This document shows, one piece after another, positions 11,377 through 19,758 of a DNA stretch of 64,000 nucleotides. A model generated the notes under the pieces. That model saw nothing but the letters and a program-made list of their open reading frames with translations. It was not told where the DNA came from and made no database searches. Source of the stretch: Methylotenera sp. (GTDB lineage Bacteria > Pseudomonadota > Gammaproteobacteria > Burkholderiales > Methylophilaceae). A program made the translations under genes and the position numbers. Within the stretch, counting starts at the first letter, position 1. Each line of letters opens with the position of its first letter. The DNA lies in assembly GCA_009693255.1 (NCBI GenBank), contig SHXQ01000001.1, forward strand, positions 98,511 to 162,510, read 5' to 3'.

Positions 11377-12549
11377 ATGCAAAGAATTATTCATCGCTTA
11401 TTGAAAAGCACTCCATTTACCTATATTTTAAGCCTAACAGCGCTTCTGCTGACACCACTAGCACAAGCCGATAGCGCGCAAATTGCGCCACCACCTAACT
11501 TAGCGGTAAATGCATATTTGCTTAAAGACTACAACAGCGGCCATGTCATCGCATCGCAAAATAGCAGCATGCGTATTGAGCCTGCGTCACTGACTAAAAT
11601 TATGACCGCTTATTTAAGCTTTAAGGCGCTCAAGAATAAGCATTTATCGCTCACGCAAACATTCACGGTGAGCGAGATTGCTTGGAAAATAGAAGGTTCT
11701 AAAATGTTTATTGAGCCCAATCGCCCTGTGACTGTAGACGAGCTGTTACACGGCATGATTATTCAATCAGGCAACGATGCTTCTATTGCTTTGGCTGAAG
11801 GTATTGCAAGTACTGAAGCGCAATTTGCAGAAATGATGAATAAAGAAGCGCAGCGTTTGGGCATGAAAAATACCCATTATATGAACGCAACAGGTCTGCC
11901 AGATACACAGCATTACACGACGGCAGATGATTTGGCGATACTGGCCACGGCTTTAATTCATGACTTTCCAGAGCAGTATCAGCGTTTATACTCTATCAAA
12001 GAATATACCTATAACAAAATTACCCAACCCAATCGCAATCGTTTGTTATGGCTAGATCCTAATGTGGATGGCATGAAAACAGGCCATACCGAATCCGCAG
12101 GCTACTGCTTAATTTCATCCGCAAAACGTGATGGTATTCGCCGTATTTCTGTGGTATTAGGGGCGGCAACCGATGCGGCCCGTGCTACGGAAAGCCAGAA
12201 ATTACTCAATTACGGATTTCAATTTTTTGATTCAAAGTTAGTGTATAAGCAAGGGCAAAGTATCAATCAGGTTAAAGTGTGGAAAGGCAGTGAAAATCAG
12301 GTGGAAATCACGGTAGCCGATGATTTATTCTTAACAGTACCTAAAGGCGATTATGCTAATATAAAAGCCGTAATGGCGAGTCAGCAACCCTTAATTGCGC
12401 CCATCCAAAAAGGGCAAGTGATAGGCCGTATCAAATTCAGTTTAAATGGTAAAGTCATCGAAGAACGCAATTTGGTTGCCGCAAAAACTATCACTGGAGC
12501 AGGCATTTTAGGGCGTGCCTGGGACTCCATTAAATTACTCTTACAATAA
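11377..12549 (+). CDS. dacA: D-alanyl-D-alanine carboxypeptidase (PBP5/6 type)
   Basis: The protein has 390 residues with a signal peptide ending near LAQADS. Active-site motifs of peptidase family S11 are present: SxxK in EPASLTKIMTAYL, SxN in IIQSGNDAS and KTG in DGMKTGHTESAGYC. A C-terminal beta domain and an amphipathic end (RAWDSIKLLLQ) fit the membrane anchor of PBP5-type enzymes. It trims the terminal D-Ala of peptidoglycan pentapeptides. It is followed by DUF493-lipB-lipA in the same direction. Confidence 0.95.
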   Translation: MQRIIHRLLKSTPFTYILSLTALLLTPLAQADSAQIAPPPNLAVNAYLLKDYNSGHVIASQNSSMRIEPASLTKIMTAYLSFKALKNKHLSLTQTFTVSEIAWKIEGSKMFIEPNRPVTVDELLHGMIIQSGNDASIALAEGIASTEAQFAEMMNKEAQRLGMKNTHYMNATGLPDTQHYTTADDLAILATALIHDFPEQYQRLYSIKEYTYNKITQPNRNRLLWLDPNVDGMKTGHTESAGYCLISSAKRDGIRRISVVLGAATDAARATESQKLLNYGFQFFDSKLVYKQGQSINQVKVWKGSENQVEITVADDLFLTVPKGDYANIKAVMASQQPLIAPIQKGQVIGRIKFSLNGKVIEERNLVAAKTITGAGILGRAWDSIKLLLQ

Positions 12550-12563
12550 GTAGTAACTAAATC

Positions 12564-12857
12564 ATGGCCGATATAAAACTGGATTTAAATGCGCATAAGG
12601 CGGAACCCTTAATCGATTTTCCTTGTGACTTTCCTATAAAAGTCATGGGTGAAACGCAAGATAGCTTTGCGCAAACAGTCATTGACCTCATCCAAGCGAT
12701 AGAACCGACTTTCAATGCCGCTAACATTGAAATGCGCACCAGTTCCGGGGGTAAGTACATTAGCCTGACGTGCACGGTACGGGTAAATTCTCAGGTGCAG
12801 TTGGATGCTATTTACCGTAGCATTAGCGCACACCCACTCGTTAAATATTCGCTATAA
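12564..12857 (+). CDS. ybeD: DUF493 family protein (YbeD-like)
   Basis: This 97-residue protein contains LIDFPCDFPIKVMGE and SSGGKYISLTCTVRV, typical of DUF493, which has an ACT-like fold. The gene lies between dacA and lipB as it does in E. coli (dacA-ybeD-lipB). It is often proposed to be regulatory in the lipoate locus, but its biochemical role is not established. Five bases separate it from lipB. Confidence 0.9.
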   Translation: MADIKLDLNAHKAEPLIDFPCDFPIKVMGETQDSFAQTVIDLIQAIEPTFNAANIEMRTSSGGKYISLTCTVRVNSQVQLDAIYRSISAHPLVKYSL

Positions 12858-12862
12858 GTGAC

Positions 12863-13492
12863 ATGCCGCCGCCTATAAAAATCAGGCACTTAGGACTGAC
12901 TGGTTTTGAAGAAACTTGGCATGCCATGCAGCAGTTTACCGCGAGTCGCTCTGCAGAAACTGCTGATGAGTTATGGCTCACAGAACATGCTCCGGTTTAT
13001 ACCTTAGGCCTAAATCGCAAGCATGTCCGCATACCAAACCATACGGATATCCCTTTAGTATTGACTGATCGGGGTGGAAAAATCACCTACCATGGCCCTG
13101 GTCAACTCATCTTATATGTGCTGCTCGACCTTAACCGTCATCAGCTTAATGTGCGCACACTAGTGACGATGTTAGAAAATTCCGTCATTAAATTTCTGGC
13201 AGAATATGGGGTGCATGCGATGGCGAAAGCGAACGCGCCTGGGGTCTATGTCGATGACGCAAAAATTGCTGCCCTCGGGCTACGCATTAAAAATAATTAC
13301 TGCTATCATGGGCTAAGTCTTAATATAAATATGGACTTAAAGCCATTCGAAACAATCGATCCGTGTGGCTATGTTGGCCTTAAAGTAACACAAACCAAAG
13401 ATCTAAGTATTGAGAGTCATGTTCAAAAGGCCGGTGAGCAATTGATAAAAATACTCCTCGCGCAATTAACAGACGGACAACAGCATGACTGA
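12863..13492 (+). CDS. lipB: Octanoyl-[ACP]:protein octanoyltransferase
   Basis: The protein has 209 residues. It contains the family motif [21 protein letters not shown] and the catalytic Cys/Lys segment [12 protein letters not shown]. LipB moves the octanoyl group from ACP to the lipoyl domains of 2-oxoacid dehydrogenases and GcvH. Its end overlaps lipA by 8 bp, coupling the two steps of lipoate synthesis. Confidence 0.96.
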   Translation: MPPPIKIRHLGLTGFEETWHAMQQFTASRSAETADELWLTEHAPVYTLGLNRKHVRIPNHTDIPLVLTDRGGKITYHGPGQLILYVLLDLNRHQLNVRTLVTMLENSVIKFLAEYGVHAMAKANAPGVYVDDAKIAALGLRIKNNYCYHGLSLNINMDLKPFETIDPCGYVGLKVTQTKDLSIESHVQKAGEQLIKILLAQLTDGQQHD

Positions 13493-14438
13493 AATAAATA
13501 CCTCAAACCGTAAAGTAGCTGGCGTAAAAGAGCGGGATGCTGCTAAAACATCGCGCATTCCTATCAAAATTATTCCACAAGCCATGCAGCGTAAACCGGA
13601 GTGGATTCGCATGAAAGTGCCGGATTCAGCGCGTTATCAAGAAATAAAAAAAATATTGCGTGATAACAAGTTGCATACCGTCTGTGAAGAGGCGAGTTGC
13701 CCCAATATAGGCGAGTGCTTTAGTGGTGGCACTGCCACTTTTATGATTTTGGGCGACATCTGTACCCGCCGTTGCCCATTTTGTGATGTATCGCATGGCA
13801 AACCATTGCCACCGGATGTGAATGAGCCTGAGAACTTAGCGCGCACTATCGCGCAAATGAAGCTGAAGTATGTGGTCATTACCTCGGTGGATCGCGACGA
13901 TTTAAAAGACGGTGGCGCACAACATTTTGTCGATTGCATACATGCCGTACGCGCACATTCCCCTAACATTAAAATTGAAATTCTAGTGCCAGATTTTCGT
14001 GGTCGTTTGGCGCTTGCCATGCAAATTTTGAGTCAAGCGCCGCCAGATGTGATGAACCATAACTTAGAAACTGTGCCGCGCCTGTATAAGCAAGCACGAC
14101 CAGGTTCAGATTATCAAAACTCGCTGACATTATTGAAAACATTCGGCGAGCAATATCCCAATGTGCCAACAAAATCTGGTTTGATGCTCGGTTTAGGTGA
14201 AACCGATGACGAGATTTTAGCGGTCATGCAGGACTTGCGCGCGCATCATGTGAGTATGCTGACACTAGGTCAATATCTACAACCCAGCGTACATCACTTT
14301 CCAGTCATGCGTTATGTTGAACCGGCTGTTTTTGAGCAACTCAAACAAAAAGCTGAGGCTATGGGCTTTAATAATACTGCCAGCGGCCCCATGGTAAGAA
14401 GTAGTTACCATGCTGATGTACAGGCACAATTAAAATAA
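13485..14438 (+). CDS. lipA: Lipoyl synthase (radical SAM)
   Basis: This 317-residue protein has both LipA iron-sulfur motifs: the auxiliary cluster C-x4-C-x5-C in [12 protein letters not shown] and the radical SAM C-x3-C-x2-C in CTRRCPFC. The C-terminal RSSYHADVQ fits the family, including the Arg-Ser-Ser-Tyr that touches the auxiliary cluster. It inserts two sulfurs into octanoyl chains made by LipB. A 127-codon antisense ORF inside it is a shadow. Confidence 0.97.
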   Translation: MTEINTSNRKVAGVKERDAAKTSRIPIKIIPQAMQRKPEWIRMKVPDSARYQEIKKILRDNKLHTVCEEASCPNIGECFSGGTATFMILGDICTRRCPFCDVSHGKPLPPDVNEPENLARTIAQMKLKYVVITSVDRDDLKDGGAQHFVDCIHAVRAHSPNIKIEILVPDFRGRLALAMQILSQAPPDVMNHNLETVPRLYKQARPGSDYQNSLTLLKTFGEQYPNVPTKSGLMLGLGETDDEILAVMQDLRAHHVSMLTLGQYLQPSVHHFPVMRYVEPAVFEQLKQKAEAMGFNNTASGPMVRSSYHADVQAQLK

Positions 14439-14496
14439 CATTCCTTCCTTTTGAAAAAGGGCGGGGGTTTAAAGACATATCATTAAAAGAGAGTCT

Positions 14497-15792
14497 ATGG
14501 TTCCACACTTAACCACTGCCTTAAACGGACCGCTACTTAGTCTAGAAAAAAGCATGCTAGAGGCCATGCCAAGAATAGAACATTGGTTTCGTTGCCAGTG
14601 GCTAGAATACGCGTCGCCATTTTATGCCAGTGTTGATTTGCGTAATTCAGGCTTTAAGTTGGCGCCAGTAGATACTAATTTATTCCCTGGCGGCTTTAAT
14701 AATCTTAACCGAGAATTTTTGCCATTAAGCGTGCAAGCGGCCATGATTGCGGTTGAAAAGATATGTCCTGAAGCGCATCGTTTACTGATTATTCCTGAAA
14801 ATCATACGCGCAATACTTATTATTTAAGCAATGTAGTTGAGCTGGTTAATATCATGAAGCAAGCCGGACTTGACGTGAGGGTGGGCTCAATTTCTCCTGA
14901 AATTACTGCGCCCACCACGCTAGAAGCGCAAGATGGCCAGCATTTATTACTAGAGCCGGTGGTGCGGGAGGGCAACCGCATTAAGCTTATTAACCCAGTC
15001 TTAGGTGACTTTGATAGCTGTGCGATATTGCTTAATAATGACCTGTCTGCAGGGATTCCAGGAATCCTTAAAAATCTTGAGCAACATTTAATTCCGCCGC
15101 TACATGCGGGTTGGAGCACACGACGTAAGTCGCAGCACTTTACGGCTTACAATCGTGTGGCTAGCGAGTTTGCTGCACTGCTCGGCATTGACGAATGGTT
15201 ATTAAATCCCTATTTTGAAACCTGCGGTGAGATCGATTTTCATGCCCGTACTGCCGAGGATTGTCTTGCGCTTAAAGTCGAGCGATTACTGGCAAAAATC
15301 AAACTGAAATATGCGCAATATGGTGTCACACAGGACCCCTTTGTTATTGTAAAAGCCGATGCGGGGACTTATGGCATGGGCATTATGACGGTGAAATCAC
15401 CCGATGATGTGCGTGATTTGAACCGTAAAACACGGAATAAAATGGCGGTGATAAAAGAAGGCTTACAAGTATCAGAAGTCATCATTCAAGAAGGCGTATA
15501 TACCTTTGAGAGCATTAATGATGCGGTTGCTGAGCCTGTAGTTTATATGATGGATCATTTTGTGATTGGTGGTTTTTACCGCGTACACACGGGGCGTGGC
15601 GTGGATGAAAACCTCAATGCACCAGGCTCCCAATTTGTGCCATTGGCTTTTCAAAAACCGTGTACCTTGCCCGACTGTGCCGATGCGCCAGATGCACCAC
15701 CTAACCGCTTTTATGCCTACGGGGTAGTGGCGCGCTTGGCATTGCTGGCGGCGGCGATTGAATTGCAAGAACAAGACCCGTTAAATCAATAG
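14497..15792 (+). CDS. gshA: Glutamate-cysteine ligase, proteobacterial gshA_ferroox type
   Basis: This 431-residue protein resembles the glutamate-cysteine ligase family first defined in Acidithiobacillus (TIGR02049 type), not the E. coli GshA fold. Recognisable segments are DTNLFPGGFNNLNREF, RIIPENHTRNTYY-like LLIIPENHTRNTYYLSN, VIVKADAGTYGMGIMTV and MDHFVIGGFYRVHTGRG. It makes gamma-glutamylcysteine, the first step of glutathione synthesis. gshB follows after a 138-bp gap that holds a large inverted repeat. Confidence 0.88.
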   Translation: MVPHLTTALNGPLLSLEKSMLEAMPRIEHWFRCQWLEYASPFYASVDLRNSGFKLAPVDTNLFPGGFNNLNREFLPLSVQAAMIAVEKICPEAHRLLIIPENHTRNTYYLSNVVELVNIMKQAGLDVRVGSISPEITAPTTLEAQDGQHLLLEPVVREGNRIKLINPVLGDFDSCAILLNNDLSAGIPGILKNLEQHLIPPLHAGWSTRRKSQHFTAYNRVASEFAALLGIDEWLLNPYFETCGEIDFHARTAEDCLALKVERLLAKIKLKYAQYGVTQDPFVIVKADAGTYGMGIMTVKSPDDVRDLNRKTRNKMAVIKEGLQVSEVIIQEGVYTFESINDAVAEPVVYMMDHFVIGGFYRVHTGRGVDENLNAPGSQFVPLAFQKPCTLPDCADAPDAPPNRFYAYGVVARLALLAAAIELQEQDPLNQ

Positions 15793-15829
15793 CATTTTTG
15801 CAGTTTTTTTAATGTAAAATCAAAAATGC

Positions 15830-15911
15830 CCTCACCCGCGCTGTTGCGCACCCTCTCCCAGAGGGTGAGGGTTTAGTCTCCTCACCCTCTGGGAGAGGAT
15901 GAGGGTGAGGG
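15830..15911. repeat. Nested inverted repeat between gshA and gshB
   Basis: The inner perfect 19-base arms cctctcccagagggtgagg (15852-15870) and its complement (15880-15898) flank a 9-nt loop. An outer pair, ccctcaccc (15830-15838) and gggtgaggg (15903-15911), extends the structure, with a small gcgc-tgtt-gcgc hairpin in one side. It resembles the dispersed CCCTCTCCC/GGGAGAGGG palindromes seen in many proteobacterial genomes. It may act as an mRNA structure between the two genes. Dispersal in this genome cannot be tested from one copy. Confidence 0.85.
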
Positions 15912-15930
15912 TGCTTTAAACAAAATACGT

Positions 15931-16857
15931 ATGAACATTGTTTTTATTTTAGACCCACTGGACAGCTTAAACGGTGACAAGGACAGTAGCCTTGCCATCA
16001 TGCGCGAGGCAGCTAGTCGTGGCCACACGCTATACGTGAGCATGCAGCATGACCTGTTTTTGCGTGGTGCGGTGGCAAGAATTAATGTTAATAAGTTTAC
16101 CTTTTTTGAACAAAACTTTTTGACTGAAGAGGCTATTGAATATTCGCCGGCTGACTTTGATGCCGTCATCATGCGTAAAGATCCGCCGTTTGATAACGAA
16201 TATCTATATAGCACTTACTTGCTGGACATTGCCGCCAATCAAGGGGCTAAGGTTTACAACAACCCAAGCGCTGTCCGTGATTGGAATGAAAAGCTTTCCG
16301 TTAGCCGTTTTCCACAATTTGCCCCAGAATTTTTGGTGACGGCAAATAATGATTTAATTCGAGAGTTCTTAAACGAACAGCAAGATATTGTCGTTAAACC
16401 GCTTGATGGCATGGGCGGGAGCAGCATTTTTAGGCTCACCCTCCATGACCCTAATCTCAGCGTCATACTCGAGACCGTGACCAATTTTGGCCATCGCACG
16501 ATTATGGTGCAGCGTTATTTACCGGCTATTTTACAAGGTGACAAACGCATTATCGTGATTGATGGCGAGCCGTTGCCTTATGCACTGGCACGCATTCCCA
16601 AAGCCGGTGAAACACGCGGTAACTTGGCGGCTGGCGGCACCGGCCTTGCTCAATTGTTAAGTGCACGCGATGTCGACATTGCTAAAACCGTAGGCAAAGC
16701 CCTTAAACAAGCCGGTTTATTCTTGGTTGGCTTAGACGTTATTGGCGATTATCTGACTGAAATTAATGTCACTAGCCCCACCGGAATGGTGGAAATTGCC
16801 AAGCAAACCAGCTGCAAGCCTGCGCAGGTCTTTATGGATGCTTTAGAGCGACACTAG
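15931..16857 (+). CDS. gshB: Glutathione synthetase
   Basis: This 308-residue ATP-grasp enzyme starts MNIVFILDPLDSLNGDKDSS, the usual GshB opening. Other GshB motifs are PLDGMGGSSIFRL, PKAGETRGNLAAGG and the Mg-binding segment LTEINVTSPTG. It joins glycine to gamma-glutamylcysteine. In methylotrophs glutathione can also serve formaldehyde detoxification, but no gene for that is in view. apbE starts 7 bp later. Confidence 0.96.
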   Translation: MNIVFILDPLDSLNGDKDSSLAIMREAASRGHTLYVSMQHDLFLRGAVARINVNKFTFFEQNFLTEEAIEYSPADFDAVIMRKDPPFDNEYLYSTYLLDIAANQGAKVYNNPSAVRDWNEKLSVSRFPQFAPEFLVTANNDLIREFLNEQQDIVVKPLDGMGGSSIFRLTLHDPNLSVILETVTNFGHRTIMVQRYLPAILQGDKRIIVIDGEPLPYALARIPKAGETRGNLAAGGTGLAQLLSARDVDIAKTVGKALKQAGLFLVGLDVIGDYLTEINVTSPTGMVEIAKQTSCKPAQVFMDALERH

Positions 16858-16864
16858 CCTGCAC

Positions 16865-17908
16865 ATGCGTTACCTAATCATTTCACTATTGCTCTTACTC
16901 AGCAGTTGCTTTAAAGAGCCGCTTTACCATAGTCAAAGTTATGTGTTTGGTACTTTGGTCGACATTAGTATTTATGGTGAAACAGATGCCCGCGCCAGAT
17001 TGCTCAGCAACCAAGTATTAGCCGATTTTCAAAACTTGCATAATCGCTTGCACGCATGGCAGCCGATTGCTGCAGGGCAAGCCAGTGAGCTAGGGCAACT
17101 CAATGCCGCGTTTGCACATGGTAAGCCCATGCTGATTAGTCCTGATTTGGCCTCCATGCTGGTAGATGCGACTAAACTATCCGTGCAATCCAATGGTTTA
17201 TTTAATCCCGCCATTGGACATTTAATCGGCACTTGGGGGTTTCAGCGGGATGAATTTAGTGCGGTCAATATTGATGCGGATAAAATAAGTGCACTTGTTA
17301 AAGCCCAGCCCAGCATGTCTGACATCGTGCTTAACGGGCATGCGGCCTATAGCAACAACCCGTCGGTCAAGCTTGATTTAGGCGGCTACGCCAAAGGCTA
17401 TGCGCTAGACCTAGCCGCGCAGTATTTACGCAAAGCGCAGGTTAAAAATGCGCTGATCAATATTGGGGGCAACATTATTGCTATTGGTCAGCATGGCGAT
17501 CAACCTTGGCGAGTCGGGATACAGCACCCGCGCGCGCCCACTGCGATTGCCACCTTAGATTTGCCAGATGGTTGGGCGATTGGTACATCGGGCGACTACC
17601 AGCGTTATTTTATGCGGGATGGCCAACGCTATTGCCACATTATTGATCCGCGTAGTGGCTATCCAGCCCCGCATACGCAAGCAGTAACGGTACTGGTGCC
17701 ACCAAGTGTGCATGCCGGCGTGTTGTCCGACGTGGCATCAAAACCTATTTTCATTGAAACGGCAGAAAATAGAAGCAAGGCGGCGCAGATTTTTGCTATT
17801 GATCACTTCATGGTAGTCGATGCGCAATCCACCATCACCGTATCAAAACAGTTGGCTAAGAAGTTACATTGGACAGATGCGCATGTTAAATTTGCGACGC
17901 TACCTTAA
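16865..17908 (+). CDS. apbE: FAD:protein FMN transferase, ApbE-type lipoprotein
   Basis: The protein has 347 residues with a lipoprotein signal (LLLLLSSCFKEP). ApbE motifs are LDLGGYAKGYALD, LINIGGNIIAIGQ, GTSGDYQRYF and HIIDPRSGYP. The family transfers FMN from FAD onto Thr/Ser of target proteins such as RnfG, NqrB/C and FMN-binding-domain proteins in the periplasm. It overlaps the following NusG-II gene, and a Gx-type transporter comes third, a grouping often found with Rnf or other flavinylated electron-transfer systems. No obvious flavinylation target is in the window. Confidence 0.93.
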   Translation: MRYLIISLLLLLSSCFKEPLYHSQSYVFGTLVDISIYGETDARARLLSNQVLADFQNLHNRLHAWQPIAAGQASELGQLNAAFAHGKPMLISPDLASMLVDATKLSVQSNGLFNPAIGHLIGTWGFQRDEFSAVNIDADKISALVKAQPSMSDIVLNGHAAYSNNPSVKLDLGGYAKGYALDLAAQYLRKAQVKNALINIGGNIIAIGQHGDQPWRVGIQHPRAPTAIATLDLPDGWAIGTSGDYQRYFMRDGQRYCHIIDPRSGYPAPHTQAVTVLVPPSVHAGVLSDVASKPIFIETAENRSKAAQIFAIDHFMVVDAQSTITVSKQLAKKLHWTDAHVKFATLP

Positions 17909-18296
17909 GGCATTGAATCCTAAGTTAATGACCCCATATTTATTTGTGGGGGATTGCTTAGTGCTTCTGGCGAGCACATTGTTGGTGGGGTATTTATTCC
18001 AAACCCTGTGGACCAATGAACATGCCGCTAAAGTGCAAATTAGACTGGGTGATAAAATTTATGCCAGCTACAGCCTAAATCAACAGCGAGAAATCCATAT
18101 ACATGGCAAGCTAGGGGATGCCGTCATCAGCATAGCGCAAGGCAAGGTCAGATTTGCAAAATCGCCATGCACCATGCAATATTGTGTGCATCAAGGTTGG
18201 CTAAGCCAAGCCGGCCAAGCCGCAATTTGTTTACCCAATCAAATTAGCCTAGAATTGATCGGTGCAGCCCAACCTTACGATACGCTGAATTACTAG
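17883..18296 (+). CDS. NusG domain II-containing protein
   Basis: The track ORF begins at 17820, but ATG 17883 (MLNLRRYLKAL) or 17877 is a better start. It overlaps the apbE end by about 26 bp and gives about 137 residues. One membrane helix (LVLLASTLLVGYLFQTLW, about residues 25-43) precedes an extracytoplasmic NusG-II-like domain with SPCTMQYCVHQGWLSQAGQ and AICLPNQISLELIG, the characteristic C-x4-C...HxGW...CLPN pattern. Its function is unknown. It is commonly next to ApbE and a Gx transporter in flavin-linked electron-transfer loci. Confidence 0.8.
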   Translation: MLNLRRYLKALNPKLMTPYLFVGDCLVLLASTLLVGYLFQTLWTNEHAAKVQIRLGDKIYASYSLNQQREIHIHGKLGDAVISIAQGKVRFAKSPCTMQYCVHQGWLSQAGQAAICLPNQISLELIGAAQPYDTLNY

Positions 18297-18325
18297 CTAG
18301 ACGTATTGTCATTTCACAAAAATAA

Positions 18326-18844
18326 TTGATCTTGAAACTTACCCAAATACAAACCACTGCTGAAGACCACCGCATTGCTAAGCTGGCGGCCTTTGCCATT
18401 GCCTTGCACCTAGTTGAAGCGGTGATTCCATCGCCATTACCAGGCGTAAAACCAGGAATCGCCAATATTGTCACCTTGTATGTGCTGTATCAATATGGCT
18501 TTGCCACGGCGGCGTGGGTGAGTATTTTGCGGGTATTTGCCAGCAGCTTGCTGCTTGGACAATTTTTATCGCCCACCTTTGTCTTGAGTTTAACTGGCGC
18601 GCTATTGAGTTTAGGCATGCTTTGGCTGGCGATGCGATTACCAAAAAAATGGTTTGGCCCTATCTCACTCAGCGTATTTGCCGCGTTCGCCCATATTGCT
18701 GGGCAGTTAATTGTGGTGCGCTTATGGCTGATTCCGCATGTGGGCGTGGTTTATTTGGTGCCTGTGTTTGCTTTAGCCGCGTTAATTTTTGGCATGATTA
18801 ACGGATTTATTACGGCCAAGCTGCTCAAGCACAAATCTGCTTAA
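18326..18844 (+). CDS. Gx transporter family membrane protein (HepS1-like)
   Basis: This protein of about 172 residues has about five membrane helices and the family segment EAVIPSPLPGVKPGIANIVTLY. It is usually labelled Gx transporter or heptaprenyl diphosphate synthase component I. The fold is related to ECF-transporter S components, so a small-molecule or flavin-precursor substrate is possible but unproven. Start is TTG 18326 or TTG 18332; no ATG fits. It is the last gene of the apbE trio, before the pilY1 remnant on the other strand. Confidence 0.75.
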   Translation: MILKLTQIQTTAEDHRIAKLAAFAIALHLVEAVIPSPLPGVKPGIANIVTLYVLYQYGFATAAWVSILRVFASSLLLGQFLSPTFVLSLTGALLSLGMLWLAMRLPKKWFGPISLSVFAAFAHIAGQLIVVRLWLIPHVGVVYLVPVFALAALIFGMINGFITAKLLKHKSA

Positions 18845-18849
18845 TACCT

Positions 18850-19510
18850 CTACTGCGTGAGCTCGCGCCATAAGGTGCGCTTACCAGTAAAGCCAGCCGC
18901 ACTTGTCGGAAAGCTTACACTTTCATCTAAAACGGGGGTTGGGTTTGATGATGTGACTACCCCCCACTTTAGGTTCGCCTTGCACGTAGATTACACTAAT
19001 ACCCACAATGGTTGCGTCGTATTTTTGTGAGACTAGCGTTTCAATCGCGCCGCCAGTTTTGTAATCTACAAAGTTAAGCCAGCCATATCCGCTCGGTGTG
19101 CAGGCGGTGTTTGACGGCACAAATGATGGAGTAAGTAAGGTACCCTACACAAGTTTGCTATCAATATTGACGCGCTCACCGGTATCTGGAAAATCAAAAT
19201 ACCAGCCACGCCCCGTATAGAAATTAACCGCGTTGGTAGAGCCAGTGCGGGTAGCCGTACCGTTTGCGTTATTGGTTAAGGTTTGTTGTACCAAGGTAGG
19301 GCGCGGATTTACAAAGGGGGTGACCGCATTATCATCTTTAATGGCATATTGCCTTTGTGTGGTGGTTAAGTCGGCCGTTGCTAAATATTTTCCGGTGCCG
19401 ACAAATACGATATTTTTCCCAGAAATTTTACCCAGTATTGGCACGGTAGTAATGGGCTGAGTGGCGCCCGTGGCATCTTTAGTCGGTAAAACTTGGCGGA
19501 TAAACGGCAC
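18850..19510 (-). pseudogene. pilY1: Remnant of the C-terminal part of pilY1/pilC (type IV pilus tip adhesin)
   Basis: On the minus strand the sequence reads PITTVPILGKISGKNIVFVGTGKYL, then WYFDFPDTGERVNIDSKLV, an in-frame TAG where a Leu codon is expected, then GTLL, GYGWLNFVDYKTGGAI and VIYVQGEPKVGG. A frameshift at a run of five Cs moves it to the frame reading VLDESVSFPT and ending GKRTLWRELTQ-stop at 18850-18852. These are the hallmark segments of the PilC/PilY1 beta-propeller C-terminus. Everything upstream of about VPFIRQVLP is missing. Truncated, nonsense-mutated and frameshifted, it is clearly dead. No other pilus gene is nearby. Confidence 0.88.
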
Positions 19511-19593
19511 TTTATGTTAAAATTTGCTAAGATTTAATACGCAATGCGATTAACACTTAAATATAACGCTACTCAGTTGAGACCTTAAAGCAG

Positions 19594-19728
19594 ATGCAAA
19601 AAATAACTGCCCGCCTATTATTATTAGCCGCCATGTGTTGTGCGCTAAATAGCTGCGGCACTAAAGGCGCACTGTATATTCCTGAGCAGAAATACCCACC
19701 AACTGCGCCAGCTGGCAAATTAAATTAG
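19594..19728 (+). CDS. lptM: LPS translocon maturation chaperone LptM-type lipoprotein
   Basis: This 44-residue gene is too short for the ORF track. It has a lipoprotein signal with lipobox LNSCG, followed by TKGALYIPEQ, a segment typical of LptM (formerly YifL). LptM assists disulfide maturation of LptD in the outer-membrane LPS translocon. It lies 30 bp upstream of lysA, the same neighbourhood as yifL near dapF in enterics and lppL-lysA in other proteobacteria. Confidence 0.85.
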   Translation: MQKITARLLLLAAMCCALNSCGTKGALYIPEQKYPPTAPAGKLN

Positions 19729-19758
19729 CCGTATTTTCAACCTTAATAAGCTCTCAAT

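Noticed and set aside
13637-14020. 127-codon ORF on the minus strand inside lipA
   Set aside because: Shadow of lipA, covering its radical SAM motif; composition is not protein-like.
14439-14496. ccttttgaaaaagg after lipA as a terminator
   Set aside because: The stem is too short and AT-rich and no T-run follows it.
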